A stretch of 64,000 nucleotides of DNA from Carya illinoinensis (GCF_018687715.1 NC_056762.1:22199364-22263363), one strand, 5' to 3'; counted from the first letter of the stretch, positions 50,131 through 61,344 are shown. The notes: generated by a model from the letters alone, not told the origin. Program-made: numbers and translations.

Positions 50131-51948
50131 ACCATATGAAGTCCCTTTAAGGGTGTTGACTGGGTGTATGTCATGCACCCCCTTACCACCCATTCCCACA
50201 GGGGCAAGGCCCGTGCCATGCACGATATAGGCTGGGTGCAAACTATGCTCCTAAGAGGGCCACTCAGCCCATCCCACCGTGGGCTCGACAAAGACATTGA
50301 CGGCCACAAATAGATCGTTGGTGACCTTTGCCTCTGCCAAGGTGGTCCTTGACCACCCTCTATGAATGCGGCACTCATCACAACCACCGTATGCATGTAA
50401 TGTGCACTCGGTTGATGCTTTCTTACCCACTCACTGTGGAACCGGAAAAGATCTGTGCGGCCACCACATGGACTGCCTGGACTTTTAGTCTCCAATGCAA
50501 CTGTGGCCGACTGATATGGTAGTGTGAGGTAGCATCCCAATTGTGGAGGCCATGCACATAACGTGCATCCGTAAGGTCTCGTTGGTGACTACAATAGCCT
50601 ATGTCATCACCGAAGTGGGCGTGCACACAGTCGAGTCCCACCTCAGCCACTTATTGTGGGCTAGTGAGGGCCACCAATGGCCGAGCCTGGGACCTCTAGC
50701 TATGTCTGTCATCGGCAAGGTGTATCTCGGCCTCGATGTCTCACCATAGTGGCAACCTCCATAGCTCGCAATGCACACAGGTGGGCGAGATTTACACGAC
50801 AACCTTTCTGGTTCACAGGCATCTCGCCCACTAGTGGTTTGCTTGACCACCTCCCCTGCATGGTGGTCTACTCAACCGATTACTTGCCATGGTGATCTAC
50901 TTTACCACCCAACTCAGCCATGGAAGCTCCTCATCAACAGAGGAAGCTCCTCACCCCCCTCCTTGACCCCGTAGTGGGCAATAGTCTGTCCTGGGCACTA
51001 CCGTGGTGGGAAATGGCTATTAGTCGCAGTGGACTAGTGTTGGTGAGCCACAAACTCACCAACTATATAGTGGGCAAGCTCCCTAGCTCGCCTGTGATTA
51101 ATCATCCGACGGGTGAGCTCCTTTGTCACCCACTGTGACTCACTTTTCTCATGATAGGTTAACTTTTCTCATGATAGGTTAACGCTATGTATGTATAAGC
51201 AATTGCTCACCCCTAGCGATGGGAAGCAAGCTCCCCAACTCTGAGCGACTCAAGAGCCCAACAACATCTTGCCACCCTCATGGTTGGCAATAGCTCACCT
51301 TTGCTCAACCACCAAGTAGCCTACACAGCAGGCGATAATTGTCTGCTCACAAAAACTTTGCTCGCCACAGAGAAGGTCGACTCCCCCATGTGCTCACACA
51401 CAACAATCTCTGTTGCTACAAAAATGCTCAAGAATGGACAACTTCCCTAGGAAAAAACCATTCATCAGCGAACAATTCTAGTCGGAAAAAACATAAAGCA
51501 ATGGAAAAAATTGCTCTAGTTTGTCTCTCTCAAACTTGCTATTTGAAGTTCTTTTTTCCACTAACAAATTTGATTTTTGGAGCTTTCCCGTAAAACTCCT
51601 CGACATTCCATGAGAATACCAAAGGTAACATGACCCATCATGAGTGTACTTTGTTGGAAATCACCCGCATGACACAGAACACCGCCTACAAAGCCCCTCT
51701 CGGGCATCTTAATCTGTCTTTATCAGAATAGATTGCTCAACATCACGGGTACTCCCAAGCCTTCATCACACTCTAGAGAAATGGCTCGGGTTTACAAATC
51801 TCAAACTTGTAATTTGTATTACACTTACCCATTTTGTTTTTGGGGAAAACCTCTTAGGACAGGCGAACTTCGCTTCATGCCACAACAGCATGATCAAACT
51901 CAGGCTCCTGCCACAATAGTGCAATCGAGCATCCCCTCAAACACTAAT

Positions 51949-52161
51949 GACGAGTCTAAAAACTCGTGGTGACCAAATGGGAGCGTAGGTCAAAAGGCCC
52001 TGTGACCCCCAACACTAATGACGAGTTTGAAAACTCACAATGACCAAATGGGCTTGAGGTCAAAAGACCTCGCAGCCCACAAATACCAATGGCGAGTCCA
52101 AAAACTCGCGGTGACCAAATGGGTGCGCAACTCAAAAGACCCAGCGACCTTGCCATCAAAA
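51949..52161 (+). repeat. 71-bp tandem array, three units
   Basis: Units start at 51949, 52020 and 52091, exactly 71 bp apart. Each contains CGAGT, AAAACTC and TGACCAAATGGG at fixed positions. Units differ by scattered substitutions without length changes. Confidence 0.9.
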
Positions 52162-52635
52162 TGGATGCACAGTAAACAGACTCTACGACCCTCACACAAC
52201 ATCTTCTCCAACAAACGCCGAGTGTTTACACTAGTGCCATAATCGCCGCCAATGGGTTACCTTCGGGAACGAGTCACCGAGCTCCAACTGTCTCATGCGG
52301 GTTTCCTTCAGGAAGGAATTGACAGGCTCGACAACGGTCTAAGATGGACCTATGGAGTTGAGTTGACGAGCTTCCAGACCACTTAATCATGCATTACAAA
52401 CAAACAAACTATAAAATCAACCCCAAAATGGGAACATCAAATGACCATTTACACAAAAGAGCAGAAAATCCAGTACTACCAATACTAGCATAAACGATCA
52501 TGAAAATACACACAAAAAATCAATCATGGAAATATGCACTCTTCGCCTACAATAAACCATCTCTCAACCAAACATCCACGCAAATAAAATAAAAACTCAA
52601 AATCGAGCTCTGAGCTCTCACCAAACGTGATCAAG

Positions 52636-52985
52636 TACATTTCCTACCAAAGTCGAGCTGCACGTTCGTTGCTACCATGGATGTGTACATCTCTTGCCAA
52701 AGCTAAGCCCTATGCTCATACCTAATGCAGTCGAGTACATATCCCGCCAAAGCCGAGCCTCACGCTCACACCTAATGCAGTCTAGTATGTCTCCCGCTAA
52801 AGCGAAGCTCCACATTCTTTGCAACTGCAATCAAGTACATCTCCTACCAAAGTCGAGCCCTGCACTCGCACCTAATGCAGTTGAGTACATCTCCCACCCA
52901 AGCCAATCTTCATGCTCGCCACTACTACTGTTGAGTACATCTTCCGTCCAAGTCGAGCTCTACACTCGCCACAACTACGGTCTAG
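52636..52985 (+). repeat. 50-bp tandem array, seven units
   Basis: Seven units start at 52636 and every 50 bp to 52936, with a partial eighth at 52986. Each begins TACATCTCC or a close variant, then CCAAAGTCGAGC or a variant, then ACTCGC and CTAATGCAGT-type sequence. Divergence is high but the period is exact, so substitutions outnumber indels. Confidence 0.9.
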
Positions 52986-53312
52986 CACATCACCTGCTTA
53001 TCACTCCATGCCAAACTCTTCACTACTTAGCACAAAACAAACAAGAAAACTAAGGACCAATTTTTGAAGTTTATTTATTCTACAAATTATTGACTAGAAG
53101 ATTCTCAATACCTTCTTGTTGAGCAAATCGTTCTTAAGAATCACGAGAATCTATAGAGATGAAATTAGCAGTCTATAATTTAGACTTGAGATGAAGCTGA
53201 AAATCAATCTAAGAGATGAGGCAAAGAAGAGATAAGGAAAGACACTCAGATTCCTAAAATGAAAAAGTTTCATAATGCAAGTTGGACTCAATCGCTCCAA
53301 GAAAATAGTCCT

Positions 53313-53320
53313 CTATATAA
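53313..53320 (+). promoter_or_regulatory. TATA box of the LTR-like region
   Basis: CTATATAAGGAGGAGG context, about 330 bp downstream of the 50-bp array and about 165 bp before the U5-like stretch. Confidence 0.45.
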
Positions 53321-53804
53321 GGAGGAGGTTCCAACAAATTTGATAGGCTCTCCATAGAAGCTCCTTAGGTACAGACTCCCCACACACACACAATGATTCT
53401 AAAGGATCTTTCCTAAATTCCTCTATTGTATTGTGTGATATGTGAGACCACAAGAGATTGTAAAATCGTCCATTATAGTGGATTTCACCTCCAAACAACC
53501 CGTGGACACAGGCATTATGCTGAACCACATAAATCCCTATGTCTCTCTTTATTTGTTTTTATTCGCTTATTATATATTTCTTGGATCAACACGAAGAGCA
53601 CCATATCGAAGCCTGAATCAGTGGGCCGGGGATTATTCTTTCTTCCTTTCTGGTCTGTTGCATGTGCAAAATTAAGGCATTAACATGTGGCTTCTATCAC
53701 ATTCTAGAAATTTTAGATTTTCCAAATCAAATGCCTAATGCTTTGTTTATCTTAAGAAACTTGTAGTGTGTGGTGTGTGGACCGAGATCATAAGTAGAAT
53801 TAGA

Positions 53805-54345
53805 CTGCGTTTGGATGTTAAGTTGAGTTGAGTTGATCTAAGTTCTTTATGAATAGTAGTGAGTTGGATGGTTGAGTGAGTTTTGTGGGACCCATGTAAG
53901 ATAAGTTTAAAAGGTGTTTGGATGTGTTAGGATGAGTTTAGATATATGTATGGGAATTTGTAAAGTTGGTGGGATCCACAACTGTTCAGTGCTCCCCCCC
54001 CCCCCCAAACGCGCCAAACTGATGTCAATTTTTTTTTTTAAAAAAAGTTTTCTTCCAACGGCATGCACTCACAGTCAACTAACGGAATTCCACTCGACAT
54101 TGAGCTCGAGAGTTTTTTTGATGGGCAAGCAAGAGAGAGAGACGGAAGGCAATGGTGCTAATGGAAAGCAAACAACCAGATGTGCAGGAATCTGCTTTAC
54201 AGCAAAAAGCAGTCAGAGGCTCAAGTCACGTCCTACAGTAATGAGTCCAGCAAATTCATGAAGTGAGCTGAGTCAAGTTTGGAGTGTTTGGATGGTTGAA
54301 GGAGTTTAAAGTGGAGGATACTGAGTTGGGTTTGGGAACCAAACG
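53805..54345 (+). repeat. MITE-like repeat, TTTGGATGTTAAGTTGAG family
   Basis: Left end GCGTTTGGATGTTAAG and right end GGAACCAAACGGGGAC form an inverted pair around GTTTGG. It shares TTCTTTATGAATAGTAGTGAG and GTGAGTTTTGTGG with the copy at 38.2 kb. The centre holds a C13-type run (53994-54006) and a promoter-like segment. No clear target duplication. Confidence 0.5.
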
Positions 54346-55185
54346 GGGACTCTACTTAGTCTCTACTTTTTTGGTCCCGCTATGCTTTGTTCCCTTTTTG
54401 TAATACCCAAAACCCAAGCCCGGACTAAATGGAAGCCTAGCCTTCAAGAGAAATCGACATTGTCTTGGGTAAGCTTCCTCCCTTTCAAAAGTTTTTTTTT
54501 TACCCTGTCGGTTGCTGCTCTTATATCTTCCCATTCAGTTTTTTTTATACCTCTGAATGCCTCTCCACCCCTAGTTCCACCTCCCCACGCCTCTATAGTC
54601 TATTTCTCCCTTTAGATTTTTCTATCAACAAACTCTATCCATCCAAAACTCTCTTGCTCTCGTTTTTCTCTCTCTCAGAGTCTCTCCCATTCACTGCAAA
54701 CCGCCAATCAACCACCCTTTCATTTTTTTCCTTCCATCTAAGGTTTTCTAATTTTCTGACCTATACATAGATGCACTTGTATATTTTCTTCTTCTACATT
54801 TAGAAACTACTGCCACACACAATTCCTCCACTCAAGATTTTCCTCGCATGGTCACTCAGCCTTCACGGTGTTGTTTCTCTAGACCACAGCAGTCCCTTGT
54901 TTGATGTCGCACCCCAGTGAAACCAACAACCACCTTGACTCTCTGATAGAGTCCTCGGTCGAGATCCTAGACACCAAGCTGCCGCGCCCCTTCTTGCTCC
55001 TCAATGACCAATAGGGCTGCCACTTGCTTGACCGTGATGGTTATGGGTGGTGTTGGCTAAGTTCATATGGTTAATCAGTGGCTGATGGTGGGCGAGATTC
55101 TAGTGACTGGGCGTGCTTGCATGCATGTGCAGGAGCTGAATCGTCAAAAACAGTTGTGAGTGGGATCAGGTGGTTAAGTGGCTAG

Positions 55186-55334
55186 CTGACCAAGTCAGGC
55201 ACACGTGGCTCCTGCTGGTGGGCTGACCCAGTCAGGCACTAGGTGTCTCCTGATGGTGGCTGACCAAGTCAAGCACAGGTGTCACTCACTTGGGGGGGCT
55301 GACCAAGTCTCACACAGGTGTCTTCTAATGATGA
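55186..55334 (+). repeat. Imperfect 37-39-bp tandem repeat, four units
   Basis: CTGACCAAGTC or CTGACCCAGTC recurs at 55186, 55223, 55260 and 55299, each followed by a variant of AGGCACAGGTGTC and a TGGTGG spacer. Confidence 0.85.
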
Positions 55335-55639
55335 AGCACACATGGCTAAGGGTGGTTTAAGTGGGTTGGCCGAGTGGGTGATGGCTGAGCGGTTTAAGGG
55401 ATGGTTGGTTACTCCCCTACTTTGTAGGGAGCGGTTGTGGCTAGACAGGTGTCAAGGGCTGGGCGTGTGGCTTGGCTGGTGGGTGGTAACTGTCAGCTTG
55501 TCCCGGACCTTGCTCCAGATTCGACCAGGGTGGCCTGGTGCAGACCAGATGCCCTTCAATGGCAACTCGTGGCTGCCTTAAGCGATGCCCCACTCGAATG
55601 GTTCAAAATAATCAGCAAGCAAATGCGAATGTAATGCAA

Positions 55640-56754
55640 TAGACACAATCCAAAATGCTAAAATATCTCAACAATGCATTAATCAAAGGAAAACAATGAA
55701 ATGAATGGGTTACCCTGATTCACGAATTGCATAGGGTGAGCCTTCTCCTTTGGGATTCACGGATTGCACCCAATGGAGCCTAAGTGACAAAGCACCAATG
55801 TGTCTATGGGGGCTTATAAGCCAAATTCGTCTAAATATTCAAAGATAAAAACTAAGTGATAGCCTATTGCCTCACTTATAGTAGAAAGCAATTAAAACGA
55901 TTACAAAGGGAAAATGGTTCCGGGCCCACGCCTCCTGGTTAAGGCCTCATGCTGTCAGTGGCCCATGCGTGGCCAGGATGACTCACAGCATAGGCTTCAT
56001 GCTTGCACGCGTGGGTCTTCAGATTGGCCTGCCGGGCTAGCCTTGGCTGGTCCATGGTCCTTGCATGTGTGGCCCAGGTTGTGTGGGCTGGGCACCATTG
56101 ATGAGTCGCTGGGTTGGACCGTGGTTGGCTTAAGCATGGCAGGCTGCTGCATGGCCCAGGCCAATGGGGCCTGGACGTTGGTCTGCATGGCCCAGGCTGT
56201 GGTGCCTGGGCGTTGGTCAGCAAGACCCTGGTCAAAGCCAGGGTGTTGATCAGCATGGCCCTGGTCAAGACCAAGGCGTTGAGCAGCAAGGCCCTGGCCA
56301 AGGCCAGGGCGTTGATCAGCATGGCCCTGGTCAAGACCAGGGCGTTGAGCGGCATGCCAGCATGCGTGGGCTTGCTGGGCAGCCGCACCGTCAATTCCAA
56401 GGTGGGTGTGCAAGCGTGCGCTGCGCGGGTGCCTAGGCCATGCATGGGCCTTGTGCCTATGCACGACCCATGCATGCACGCGGTGTGTGCGCATAGCCCA
56501 TGCGTGCCCGCTGCGCACGCTCACTAGGCGTGCGTGCAGTCTCGCCGTGCGCTGAGTATGGTGTGACAACCTCGCTTGCATGTGTGCACCGACTATTCGC
56601 TGCCTGATGGAGGGTGACTGTGGTCTAGCATTCACCAAGGGCTCGGTCTGTGGGCAATCAAGCGATGCCAACAGTGCTGCTGGCGTGCTGTCCTGGCATG
56701 GGCAGATGCTGGTCAAGGCATGGCCCGTGGCCTCCTGCCTTGGGGTTTTGACAC
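55640..56754 (-). mobile_element. GC-rich LTR-like element, minus strand, nested in the gypsy LTR
   Basis: On the minus strand it appears to begin TGTCAAAACCCCAAGG at 56754. It runs through GC-rich GGCCATGC-type repeats (56600-55900), then turns AT-rich with TTGGCTTATAAGCC (about 55825) and GGTGCTTTGTCACTTAGGCT. The last part parallels 5429-5469 in the plus-strand copy. The 3' boundary is not resolved. Long open frames here on both strands reflect GC content and tandem repeats and I do not consider them genes. Confidence 0.45.
56209..56340 (+). repeat. 33-bp tandem array, four units in a 66-bp alternating pattern
   Basis: Units start at 56209, 56242, 56275 and 56308. Units 2 and 4 share GATCAGCATGGCCCTGG, while 1 and 3 share AGCAAG(A/G)CCCTGG, so the array grew by duplicating a 66-bp dimer. 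A partial unit follows at 56341 and a diverged one precedes it near 56172. The length is a multiple of three, which explains the long open frames over it. Confidence 0.9.
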
Positions 56755-57829
56755 TCTCCCCCATAAACTACAAGCTACCATAGCCTGGTCGGCATTCAAA
56801 ACTGCCGTCACCCACGTACACAACCCAAGCCACCATTGCAAACTAAGAGGCCTCTGTTTACGCTTGCCAAAAACAAAGCATGTTTTCCTTCGAATGCCTC
56901 CATGCAAACAGCCCAGTAATTTTTCATCTACCATATCCCAGTCGTGAAACCGCAAGTGGAGCCATCGTAGATCACGAAGTAAGACTCTATGGTAGGACTG
57001 CAACCCCCACGTTGCGTGGTCCGTAACTTCCTTTCCCTTTTTTGCTCGGGTTCTATCTCTTCCTCTCTCGCATCACCCTCTGTCCCTTTCTTCATTTTCT
57101 CTCTCATCACCCTCTCTCCCCGTGCACAACCTCCCAAGATCTCTGGCTTTCACATTTGCTACCCAGCTTCGTCATAACTCCTTCCCCCACGGTGAGCACA
57201 CTTAGGCCCCATGGTTTGATCTGGAAGTTTAAAACTTCCGAGTTCCTCTTGTTTTCGTGTTTCTCCTAATGGCCATGCACTGTATGTTTATTTACAAAAT
57301 TGTTTTGTATTAAATCTAGTTTTGTTTTGTGAAGCTTTATTTTTAACTATATATTTACGAAGAAGAAAATAAATAGAGATTTGGAATATTTTATTAGTAA
57401 TATTATTTTTCTAAATTATGAATCTTTGAAGTGAAAATAAGTACAAAATTTCATTTTGAATCATTTTAAAAGAATATATTTTTCTTATTTAACCAAAATT
57501 ATGGTTTTCTACTATTAACAATTTTGATATAATTCTGCTATTTAGTTTTATATTAGATAGTTAGACCTTAATGGTAAATAAGTTAGAATTTAATGAGTTA
57601 ATAAGAGATATTAAGTGAATATTGAGGAATTTGAAAAATGACAATACTTTAGGATTTTGAAATTTTAGGTTTATAAGGAATTAAAATAGGTTAAGGTTGG
57701 CATTTCGGGTTTAAGTATCGATATATAGATTCAACCGGAATTTAAGAAAGTTAAGCTTGAGTATTTTAAAGGTGATGATTAGATTTTTGTTGGTACTGTT
57801 ATAAGAAAGATTCAGAAAAGCTAAGAAGT

Positions 57830-59025
57830 TTAGGTAAACGTGGTTCCTACGCTAAATTTGCATTAAAATAAAATTTAAAAAAAATAAAAAGAAAAAGAAA
57901 TGAACTGAGGTTGGTTTGTAAAAATGTGCATGTAATGTTTTGAAAAGAAAATGAGAAAATAACCTCAATTATGTGTTCTGCATTCACTCATGAAATCTAT
58001 ATGAAAGAGAAAAGAAAATGCTTTTTGACATGAAAAGTGTAAACGTGAACAATATTTGATATGTTCTTAAATGTGAAAAAGAGAGAATATGATATTTGAG
58101 ATTTTTGTTCATGTGATATGAAATATTTTGTTATTGATTATTTGAAAATGATATGAATATGTCTCGCACGTGATTTGATATGATATGAATATTAAAAACT
58201 TTGGCATACTTATATGTTCTTATTCTGATTCTGAATATGGTTTTGATATGTTGATACTGGTTCATGTGATATGGTTGGTACCAATATGATATGATATGAG
58301 TGCACTCACATTAGAAACAAAGTGGTCTTTTTATGTGTTCTTTCTTGTGTGCACACTTGGGGCTCCGAAGTTGAAAAATGAAAAGTTTCACAATATGATA
58401 CTACCTGATTTGGCTACCGGGGATAGCAAAACCCTACCGTGGGGGTTAAACAAGGTATATCATATGATATGATACGATACGATATAATAAGATGAGAATG
58501 TTTAGTTATGTTATGCCAAAGTGTTTTTAAATATGAACAGTTGATTTTTTTAATATAAAAAGATTGAAATGTCGCTCTGTTTTCCTGATAATAAGTTTTG
58601 AGATCTGTATATGAAAATGAAATGTTCTCTGTTTCCCTCATATGAAACTTTATGAAATAACTCATGTTGTACACACTAGTATATGTCTTACTGATTGTTG
58701 ATAACTCACCCCTTATCTTCACAATATTTTTCAGATGATTTTGGATTCTTCAGCTAAGGATCAAATTATAAAGCATTGGGTGAGATGATTTAAGAATTGT
58801 GGTTTAAGCTTAGAGAGTTTCTATATGTGCATTGACAAAGTTATTAAGAAAATTTATTGTGTTTTGATGGCTTAGCATTTTGAAAAATTAATTATATTAA
58901 GAAAATTAGTTTGAATTACAATTTCTATATGATATTGGGAATTTGGAGTATGGAATTATATTGTTGAAATATGAGTTTAAGTGAAAGGAAATAACTCTCC
59001 GACCCTGCGGGATCGGGGTGTTACA
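57830..59025 (+). mobile_element. 3' part of a gypsy-type LTR (copy 2 of 2)
   Basis: Matches 14370-15640 in order and orientation and ends with the canonical GGGGTGTTACA. Its preserved end identifies the altered terminus of copy 1. Confidence 0.7.
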
Positions 59026-59348
59026 GTTCTCATCCTCTCTTCCTAGCCCTACATATTAACTTACTTGCCTCTAATGTTTTCTCTACTAACTTGAAAACAT
59101 CAAAAACTATTGATCTTGGTTTATATCAAACACGCATGCAATTTCAAGCTTCATATTTATCAAAGAAGTTGCTATATCTCGGCCAACTCCAACTCATTTA
59201 CGTACAAATAGGGAACAATGAGTCTAGCTAATGATTCAAGGGAAGGCGTATCTTCCTGTCATATGTTAAAACTAGGGAACTTAAGGTAGTTTAAATTTAG
59301 TTATTATTATAGTATATATATTTATGATATGGTATTATTATGACTGTT
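59026..59348. other. Intergenic; nothing recognised
   Basis: No credible gene or repeat boundary. Confidence 0.5.
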
Positions 59349-59356
59349 CACCTGAG
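59349..59356 (+). repeat. 8-bp target-site duplication, left copy (CACCTGAG)
   Basis: Identical to 60515-60522. Eight bases is the duplication length of hAT transposons. Confidence 0.85.
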
Positions 59357-60514
59357 TAGGCATGTGCATAAAAGGGCCTAGCCCGATTCATCCGAATGGC
59401 CTGACATGGGCCCACCCGACTAAAGTCGGGTTCAGCGGGTCAATCCCTTTAACGAGTTATTACACGTCGAAGCCGATCAACCCATCGAAACCATCTCCAT
59501 CTCTGTTATCAGATCTCTTTCACTCTCTCCATGATCGCTGCTCTCGAAGATCGTCTTCCTTCTTCTCGCCCATACTCCCCTCGCGATTTTCTCTGGATTA
59601 TAAAACAACAGCGACTCGATTTAAGCTTCATAGAAAGACTTTTGATGGTCCTCTTTGGTTGTGAGAATGATGGAAATGGGATTTGAACGCCAGGTTGGGC
59701 ACTCTCTCAACTTCTACAATTTTTTTCTTTTTTCTCTTGTAAGCATCCTATCCCATACCCACTCCAAGAGAGCATCCTAGTGGGCCTATTTGTTGGAGGT
59801 GAAGCAAGGAGCACTTTTTTCGTTGAGAATTCCTCGTTCTCTTTTGTGTGAATTCCCCAGCGGCGAATTCTCTTTTTTCTATTGTTTCTTTGTCACTTCT
59901 TGGAAATCATGAAGAGGATTCCCGAACTGGACTGAGCTGGAGGGGAGCTGCTATCGATATTGGAAACGTCTTCAGTTCTTTCATCCATTTCGTAGCGCGC
60001 CAAGCGTACGACCCCGATACGTAACGGCTTTTATACGCTGGCCTGGTTTATAAAGGCCGAGTCTTTCAACTTTGACAACGGCATTTCGACTCAACTCTTA
60101 GTGGAAAACTTTTGTCTCTTCTTTTCTATGGCAAAATCGGTTCCTTTTCCGATTAGGTTTCACTGGCTCACGAAATTCGCATCGCAGCTCGCTAAAACCC
60201 CAAGACCCACCGGAACGACGCCGCAAAGAGAGTGAGTAGTTAGAGATGGAGAGAAGCAACAACAACGATAGTAGCAACCTGGTTGACGATGGTGGAGCTT
60301 CTAGGTTTGTAGGTGTTAGTGGTAGTGGGGTGTCGGTGCTGAGAAAGGAAGGAAGAAAGTAAAAAGGAAAGGGGCAAAATACAGAGTGCGGGTTGAAATT
60401 TTTGATCCGATCCGATTGTTGTGGGTCGGGTCGGTTCAATTTTGACATTGGCTGCTGGCGGATCGGGTTTGATCGGCCCCAAATCAACCTTCGGTGGATC
60501 GGGTTGCAGGCCTA
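59357..60514. mobile_element. Non-autonomous hAT element carrying gene-like sequence
   Basis: A 1158-bp element. Left end TAGGCATGTGCA and right end TGCAGGCCTA are imperfect inverted repeats (TAGGC, one mismatch, TG). Perfect CACCTGAG duplications flank it. Subterminal CCCGACTAAAGTCGGG (59417-59432), GGGTCGGGTCGG (60424-60435) and GGATCGGG repeats are typical for this class. The interior is not transposase. It is unusually unlike repeats, with a TATA-like TTTATAAAGG (60046-60055), a short exon-like frame (60128-60231) and a splice-donor-like GTGAGT (60232-60237). The surrounding DNA (60523-60620, GGTACCCGG, GACCCGAACTTGG) also looks hAT-derived, so it may be nested. Confidence 0.75.
60128..60231 (+). 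pseudogene. Possible captured first exon inside the hAT element
   Basis: ATG at 60128 opens a frame beginning MAKSVPFPIRFHWLTKFA, rich in Arg, Lys, Ser and hydrophobic residues with no acidic residue for over 30 positions. That resembles a mitochondrial or plastid targeting presequence. It runs to a donor-like site (GA then GTGAGT at 60232); without splicing it stops at 60233-60235. A TATA-like TTTATAAAGG lies about 80 bp upstream. I do not recognise the parent gene. It could equally be chance open frame. Confidence 0.35.
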
Positions 60515-60522
60515 CACCTGAG
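60515..60522 (+). repeat. 8-bp target-site duplication, right copy (CACCTGAG)
   Basis: Eight of eight identical to 59349-59356. Confidence 0.85.
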
Positions 60523-61251
60523 TATGGATCTGGGTACCCGGCTATAACTAGACCCGAACTTGGACGTGTAAGGCAATCTAAGTACTTGCCTAGGTTAACC
60601 CAAGTCAAGCCAGTACTTGGAATAATCCAGATTTTTTAAATCTGAAAATTTGGGTATCCAGGTTGAATCTAGGTGTACCAAATTTTGCAAAATCTCTTGT
60701 TTTTTTGTTTTTTTTTTTGTTTTTTAAAAAAAGATATTTAAAAAAATCTCGATACTCAAGTTGTACTTGGATTGAGCGTAACTTATTTTTTGAAAAAGTA
60801 AACTTGGTATTGGATTTTAAACCTTGTACAGATCGTCACCCACGGAAATGGGCGGATGGGTAATCCGGTGAACAGGGTAATTAAATTCCTAATTAAAATG
60901 GCTTGAGAACTAACCAGCCACCACATTATCACTTCATAACATTATATAATAAATTGGTAGCTCCCTGGCCATACATTTCTCTTTAAATCGATTCAGTTAA
61001 GATCTTTACTCCTTTTTTTTTCCTCGCGCATCAGCGAGCCGTCTTTGGAATGTTGCTGTTATGGTCAATGACCCAACAAAACTTGCTACATATGTGTGAA
61101 TGAAGACATCACGCAAGTGACAAATGAAGGAACAAAGATAATGTTAAAGAAAAAGATTAAAAACAAATGATCCCATTTAGCAGAGTGGTTAGAGCAGTTG
61201 AAGAAATAACACCAGCTCCCTTCGGTACCCTTTCTCCCTTTATCTTTTAAG
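60523..61251. other. hAT-derived remnant then promoter region of the kinase gene
   Basis: 60523-60620 has GACCCGAACTTGG-type sequence of a second hAT-like element. A long T tract occurs near 60700-60725. From 60880 the region upstream of the kinase gene shows no other gene. TAGCAGAGTGGTTAGAGC at 61177-61194 resembles a tRNA A-box but has no B-box after it. Confidence 0.45.
60943..60950 (+). promoter_or_regulatory. Candidate TATA box of the kinase gene
   Basis: TATATAAT about 300 bp upstream of the first in-frame ATG (61252) and 400 bp upstream of the preferred start (61345). The leader would be long, so the call is tentative. Confidence 0.3.
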
Positions 61252-61344
61252 ATGAGAAACTTGGTCTCTTTGAAAGGCATGCTTCATGCACAACCCATTA
61301 TCCTATTCCAAAAGCACTCTCCTTTTTCTCCCCCTCCTCTCACT

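Larger units (their letters stand above)
50131..53640 (+). mobile_element. Long LTR-like region with tandem arrays, TATA box and U5-like end
   Basis: GC-richer than its surroundings and non-coding. Open frames follow repeats and are not genes. It contains a 71-bp array (51949-52161), a 50-bp array (52636-52985), then a TATA box (53313-53320). A U5-like stretch follows that includes TGGATTTCACCTCCAAACAA (53481-53500) and CCCGTGGACACAGGCATTAT (53500-53519), a wording I know from the U5 of many plant copia LTRs. Neither terminus nor internal coding sequence is evident, so it may be a solo or truncated LTR. Assignment to copia is inference. Confidence 0.5.
54399..59025 (+). mobile_element. Gypsy-type (Tekay/Del-like) LTR with internal insertion
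   Basis: Begins TGTAATACCCAAAACCC and ends GGGATCGGGGTGTTACA, the inverted TGTAA...TTACA ends expected for chromovirus LTRs. The right 1.2 kb matches 14370-15640. Flanking bases CTTTT and GTTCT agree at only three of five positions, so no duplication is established. A minus-strand GC-rich element (about 55640-56754) interrupts it. No gypsy coding region is present, so it is probably a solo LTR. The last part reads as non-coding ATATGA-rich sequence. Confidence 0.55.

Noticed and set aside
49950..51972. Frames of 60-196 codons on both strands
   Set aside because: The region is LTR-like with no conserved motif and all registers are similarly open.
55914..56764. Long frames (up to 255 codons, minus strand) rich in Gln-Gly-Leu-Ala-Asp
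   Set aside because: Created by the 33-bp tandem array and high GC; no start context or homology.
59531..59686. 51-codon ATG frame in the left part of the hAT element
   Set aside because: No recognisable domain; kept only as part of the captured-sequence idea, not as a gene.
61177..61250. tRNA-like TAGCAGAGTGGTTAGAGC before the kinase gene
   Set aside because: Resembles an A-box but there is no B-box, acceptor stem or T-loop.
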